Assembly: GCA_038317685.1 (NCBI GenBank)
Contig: JBBQBQ010000151.1
Location: forward strand, 1 to 8,514
Direction of reading: 5' to 3'
Length of the DNA stretch: 8,514 nt
Source: JBBQBQ01 sp038317685
GTDB lineage: Bacteria > Desulfobacterota > Desulfuromonadia > Desulfuromonadales > DDH964
The translations under genes and the position numbers were made by a program. Shown piece by piece: positions 6,748 through 8,514 of the stretch. The notes under the pieces are model-generated. The model saw only the letters and a program-made list of their open reading frames with translations, searched no databases and had not been told where the DNA came from. The stretch's first letter is position 1. The number at the start of each line of letters is the position of its first letter.

Positions 6748-6776
6748 AAAATAGCATGAGAAGGGATGTTAGGCAA
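6748..6776 (-). promoter_or_regulatory. Promoter of RAYT 1, predicted leaderless
   Basis: On the minus strand TTGCCT (6771-6776) is followed after 17 bases, ending in ATGC (an extended -10), by TATTTT (6748-6753). Six bases (all C) then lead directly to ATG. The normal start point would be the A of the start codon. No Shine-Dalgarno is present. The -35 box shares its outermost base with the right inverted repeat. The same layout recurs in RAYT 2. Confidence 0.55.
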
Positions 6777-6803
6777 CAATTAAACAACGTCCCCTAGCTT
6801 TGC

Positions 6804-6976
6804 CCGTTCCGGATCATCCAGGAAGCCGAAGGGACGCCGGTGGCGATTCGGAACCACAACAAGCCCAGCACCTATCCGGTTCCGACCGAGGGCCTGTAGC
6901 GGCCGCGGGCGAGTCGGCCCGGCTGCGCGGCATGGTCGACTGGCAGGCGAGGGGGCGGATAAGGGAGTGATTTTGG
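6804..6976 (+). repeat. 173-bp direct repeat, copy B
   Basis: Second copy of the 4023-4196 sequence, located between RAYT elements 1 and 2. It differs by scattered substitutions (for example GAAGCC for GAAGTC, ATTCGG for ATTCTG and GTCGAC for GCCGAC) and by a one-base deletion near 6909. Copy starts are 2781 bases apart. Confidence 0.93.
6807..6969 (+). pseudogene. Relic of a Phd/YefM-like antitoxin, copy B
   Basis: From TTC at 6807 the frame reads FRIIQEAEGTPVAIRNHNKP and then STYPVPTEGL, stopping at the same TAG (6897-6899) as copy A. The one-base deletion after the stop puts the following ELARLRGM-type segment out of frame. The shared stop codon indicates that the gene was already broken, or already truncated here, when it was duplicated. 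There is no N-terminal half and no toxin partner. Confidence 0.48.
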
Positions 6977-6980
6977 GTAG

Positions 6981-6998
6981 AACCACAGGAACCACAGG
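6981..6998 (+). repeat. AACCACAGG tandem repeat at the outer left edge of RAYT 2
   Basis: Two perfect 9-bp units, 6981-6989 and 6990-6998. The GG of the second unit is part of the GGGACG start of the end repeat. Confidence 0.8.
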
Positions 6999-7009
6999 GA
7001 CGTTGCTTG

Positions 7010-8008
7010 CTAATTTTCTAAAATCTGCGCTCTGATGACTCTCTCGCGCAAAGTTGGTTCGCTATGCGCCAATTTTTCGCCCCGCTGAATCGCGATGCAA
7101 ACCCCAGCCGAGCCGAGTCCTGCCATGGTGCCGACCTCTTTCCCTGTATGGCCGAATTCATGCCCTGCGAGGTAGCAGAAGATGGCTCGTGCCCTGGCAA
7201 CGGCTCTTTCCCGGCCGGGACGTTGCAGTCTGGCTGGTTCGACACCGGTGACCGCGCAGACTCTTTGCAGCAATTCAGTCAGGGAAAGCTGCGGACGTTG
7301 CACCTCGCCGACCCCGTTCTTCTGCGTCAGGATGTCGACAAATTCGCCGCTGCCGAGAATCCGCTCGTCGTACCTGGTCGGCTCCGCACTCTCTTCGCGA
7401 CCAAGCAGACTGCGCTTCAACCCGCCGCCAACCAGATCGTCCCGTCGCCCCGCTGCCACGCCGTCGGTAACGAACTGTCGATAACCGCGCCGGGCGCGTG
7501 CCCGATCATTTCCGAACCGGGCCAGCACTTCGTCCGTCTCCTGCCCTTCCATGCTCCGATGACCGAGCAGGACGGCATGGCCGCTCCAGCGGTAGCGATC
7601 GAGACTCTCCAGGTCCGGCACCAGCCCGGCTCGGAGTGGATTCAGGTGGATATAACGGATCAGTTCGAGCAGGTAGGGCTCCTCTTCACAGAGAATCGAC
7701 TTGTAACGATTCTGGAAGAGATGCCCGGCGCGTTGATATTTTCGATTGAAATAGACGGCATAACCGGTCAGCAGGCGGCGCATGGTCGTTGCCAGCGATC
7801 CGGTGGTCGGCATGAGCAGCAAGTGGAAATGATTCGACAAAAGGGACCACGCAAAGCATTTCGTGTCGCTCTTCGTCAGCAGGGTGGAGAGCCGGGCAGC
7901 AAAGCGTTCCTTGTCGGTGTCATCGGCAAAGATATCGCGGCGTTCGATTCCGCGAACGATGACGTGATGCAGGACGTAAGGGATGTCGAGTCGGGGTTGA
8001 CGTGGCAT
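7010..8008 (-). CDS. RAYT / IS200-like Y1 transposase with DnaA-type HTH C-terminus
   Basis: 332 aa, paralogous to the transposase at 5764-6741. The HUH histidines are His60 and His62 (LSNHFHLLLMP). Conserved blocks TGYAVYFN, GHLFQNRYKS and RYIHLNPLRAGLV (likely catalytic Tyr119) are in the same positions. FVTDGVAAGRRDDLVGGGL follows. The C-terminal HTH region (LTELLQRVCAVTG, ARARAIFCYLAGHEFG and VCIAIQRGEKL) resembles DnaA domain IV. The last residues (ILEN) and the TAG stop come from the left inverted repeat. The start MPRQPRLDIP aligns with that of RAYT 1. No Shine-Dalgarno is present, consistent with a leaderless message. The frame is intact, so the protein is probably functional. Confidence 0.9.
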   Translation of the reverse strand: MPRQPRLDIPYVLHHVIVRGIERRDIFADDTDKERFAARLSTLLTKSDTKCFAWSLLSNHFHLLLMPTTGSLATTMRRLLTGYAVYFNRKYQRAGHLFQNRYKSILCEEEPYLLELIRYIHLNPLRAGLVPDLESLDRYRWSGHAVLLGHRSMEGQETDEVLARFGNDRARARRGYRQFVTDGVAAGRRDDLVGGGLKRSLLGREESAEPTRYDERILGSGEFVDILTQKNGVGEVQRPQLSLTELLQRVCAVTGVEPARLQRPGRERAVARARAIFCYLAGHEFGHTGKEVGTMAGLGSAGVCIAIQRGEKLAHSEPTLRERVIRAQILEN

Positions 8009-8014
8009 GGGTGG

Positions 8015-8043
8015 ACGTTAGCATCTTGGTGGGGGCGGGGCAA
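8015..8043 (-). promoter_or_regulatory. Promoter of RAYT 2, predicted leaderless
   Basis: On the minus strand TTGCCC (8038-8043) is followed after 17 bases, ending in ATGC, by TAACGT (8015-8020). Six bases (CCACCC) then lead to ATG. Box positions, the ATGC before the -10 and the distance to the start codon are identical to RAYT 1, although the intervening bases differ. Confidence 0.45.
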
Positions 8044-8068
8044 TAGCTAATTAGCAAGCAACGTCCCC

Positions 8069-8091
8069 AAAAGCCCCCCCAAAAGCCCCCC
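8069..8091 (+). repeat. AAAAGCCCCCC(C) tandem repeat at the outer right edge of RAYT 2
   Basis: Two units, 8069-8080 and 8081-8091, differ by one C in the run. With CCCC at 8065-8068 this gives three C-runs on the plus strand (G-runs on the minus strand), separated by AAAAG. Confidence 0.75.
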
Positions 8092-8134
8092 ATTATTGAG
8101 CCGTTGAACTAAACCGCTCCGCGGTAGAGAGAAT

Positions 8135-8164
8135 CGAAGGCAGCTCCCGATGGAGTTGCCTTCG
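8135..8164. terminator. 13-bp stem-loop, terminator-like
   Basis: Bases 8135-8147 pair with 8152-8164 over 13 positions, with one G-U wobble and a CGAT loop. On the plus strand TCGTTTCTGT follows, only moderately U-rich. The nearly symmetric stem could serve either strand. It lies between RAYT 2 and the integrase start, in otherwise unannotated DNA (8092-8253) where I see no gene. Confidence 0.4.
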
Positions 8165-8253
8165 TCGTTTCTGTAGTTGGGTCGTCGGGGTATTCCCGCG
8201 TGATACCGTCATGGTGCCGCACATCGCGGCCACTATCACGAAGGAGACGACTC

Positions 8254-8292
8254 ATGACGGATCTCAGACGACGGATGATCGCCGACCTGCAG
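8254..8292 (+). pseudogene. 5' end of a tyrosine recombinase/integrase gene, interrupted by RAYT 3
   Basis: ATG at 8254 follows GAAGGAG (8240-8246) at a 7-base spacing. It encodes MTDLRRRMIADLQ, which is how many phage-integrase-like recombinases begin (MTxLRxRMxxDLxLRGLS...). After codon 13 the sequence stops resembling that family and passes into GGGGGGCAGAGGGGACGTTG, the end repeat of the next element. The frame stays open to the window edge, but there it runs antisense to the RAYT 3 transposase and has no integrase-like features. Only 13 residues support the call, so it is an inference from a short motif plus a strong ribosome site. Confidence 0.45.
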
Positions 8293-8300
8293 GGGGGCAG

Positions 8301-8514
8301 AGGGGACGTTGGTAAGTCATGTAAGTTGTTCACCCTCCAACCTTTCCGTCCCGCTCTAACTTCCCCTGCTCTATCGCCAACCTCACCGCAACGTGACTCC
8401 TGTCGGGCAACCTCCCCAGCATCGAAAGTGACGCGCCGGCTTTTTCATGCGCGGCGACAAAGAATAACTTTCGTGCTTTGCTCACATTCCGACTGCGACT
8501 GGCACCAAGGATTT
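8301..8514 (-). mobile_element. RAYT element 3, left end (cut by the window edge)
   Basis: AGGGGACGTTG at 8301-8311 is the same head as the left ends of elements 1 and 2, in the same orientation. Its tail differs (GTAAGTCATGTAAGTTGTTC). Directly inside it, on the minus strand, is the 3' end of another RAYT-like gene, as expected of a left end. The cognate right repeat would lie outside the window. Confidence 0.6.
8330..8514 (-). CDS. RAYT 3 transposase, C-terminal HTH part (partial)
   Basis: The minus strand is open from the window edge (first full codon ends at 8512) to TGA at 8330-8332, encoding 60 residues. It includes SRSRNVSKARKLFFVAAHEK, then AGASLSMLGRLPDRSHVAVR and LAIEQGKL. This has the pattern of the DnaA-like HTH at the end of RAYT 1 and 2: basic R-x-V-x-x-AR, a hydrophobic helix ending in HE, G....L, then AI..GEKL/GKL. 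Compare ARARAIFCYLAGHEFG in RAYT 2. The last residues (RDGKVGG) do not align with the others. The protein is too short here for the nuclease motifs to be checked. Confidence 0.6.
   Translation of the reverse strand, partial: ILGASRSRNVSKARKLFFVAAHEKAGASLSMLGRLPDRSHVAVRLAIEQGKLERDGKVGG

Larger units (their letters stand above)
5752..6795 (-). mobile_element. RAYT (REP-associated tyrosine transposase) element 1
   Basis: About 1.04 kb. It is bounded by a perfect 20-bp inverted repeat: AGGGGACGTTGTTTAATTGT at 5752-5771 and its reverse complement at 6776-6795. Match is lost at the next base on the inner side. It contains one gene, an IS200-like Y1 transposase on the minus strand. A REPtron-like layout (transposase gene between inverted copies of its cognate repeat) fits better than a classic DDE IS: I see no obvious target-site duplication, and the enzyme is an HUH nuclease. 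The outer left flank carries an extra copy of the repeat. Confidence 0.85.
6997..8067 (-). mobile_element. RAYT element 2
   Basis: About 1.07 kb. It is bounded by a perfect 19-bp inverted repeat: GGGACGTTGCTTGCTAATT at 6997-7015 and its reverse complement at 8049-8067. The right end has a fourth G (GGGGAC on the minus strand). The left end has A instead. The right end also contains the perfect 10-bp palindrome GCTAATTAGC (8046-8055). It carries one Y1 transposase gene on the minus strand. Its end tail (CTTGCTAATT) differs from that of element 1 (TTTAATTGT), while the GGGACGTTG head is the same. Confidence 0.85.

Noticed and set aside
7064..8050. 328-codon plus-strand frame opposite RAYT 2, and the similar 5860-6759 frame opposite RAYT 1
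   Set aside because: Both are exact antisense shadows of intact Y1 transposases. Their similarity to each other simply mirrors the paralogy of the sense genes.
8109..8333. 74-codon minus-strand frame between RAYT 2 and RAYT 3
   Set aside because: It runs through the hairpin, the leader of the integrase fragment and the RAYT 3 end repeat, and has no recognisable motif or ribosome site.
1..8514. tRNA, rRNA or riboswitch genes
   Set aside because: I saw no cloverleaf-like arrangement, rRNA-like segment or recognisable riboswitch core in the intergenic stretches on either strand.

Overview
The window looks like part of a GC-rich Gram-negative chromosome. The codon style, the tesA-ybbA-ybbP synteny and the type of REP-associated tyrosine transposases suggest a proteobacterium in the broad sense, most likely a Desulfuromonas/Geobacter-like member of the Desulfobacterota. 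That placement is inference. The left half (about 1-3950) is ordinary, very GC-rich core genome. The right half (about 3950-8514) is an accessory patchwork of a lower-GC Fic gene, gene relics and mobile elements.

Core half. A secreted TesA-type GDSL esterase/thioesterase on the minus strand is divergent from an ABC ATPase (YbbA-like). The ATPase is followed, with a 4-base ATGA overlap, by a 10-TM FtsX-type permease (YbbP-like). This is the arrangement known from E. coli. The two divergent start codons share a single CATG, so each gene's ribosome site lies inside the other gene, and the best tesA promoter also lies inside ybbA. The inferred job is that YbbAP extracts hydrophobic molecules from the inner membrane and the periplasmic esterase TesA processes them.

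Accessory half. A 174-bp sequence containing a broken Phd/YefM-like antitoxin tail occurs twice as a direct repeat (4023-4196 and 6804-6976). Between the copies lie a DUF4172-type Fic AMP-transferase gene with its own promoter and a perfect palindrome overlapping that promoter, a solo REP-like sequence, a possible IS256-type end, and the first RAYT element.

Three RAYT-type (Y1/HUH) transposase elements lie in the same orientation: 5752-6795, 6997-8067 and 8301 to beyond the window. The first two are bounded by perfect inverted repeats of 20 and 19 bp. All three ends share the head (G)GGGACGTTG but have element-specific tails. In the two complete elements the transposase stop codon lies inside the end repeat. 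Both also carry the same promoter layout, which predicts leaderless transcripts starting at the A of ATG. The third element, visible only as the C-terminal DnaA-like HTH part of its transposase, appears to have landed in the 5' end of a tyrosine-recombinase gene.
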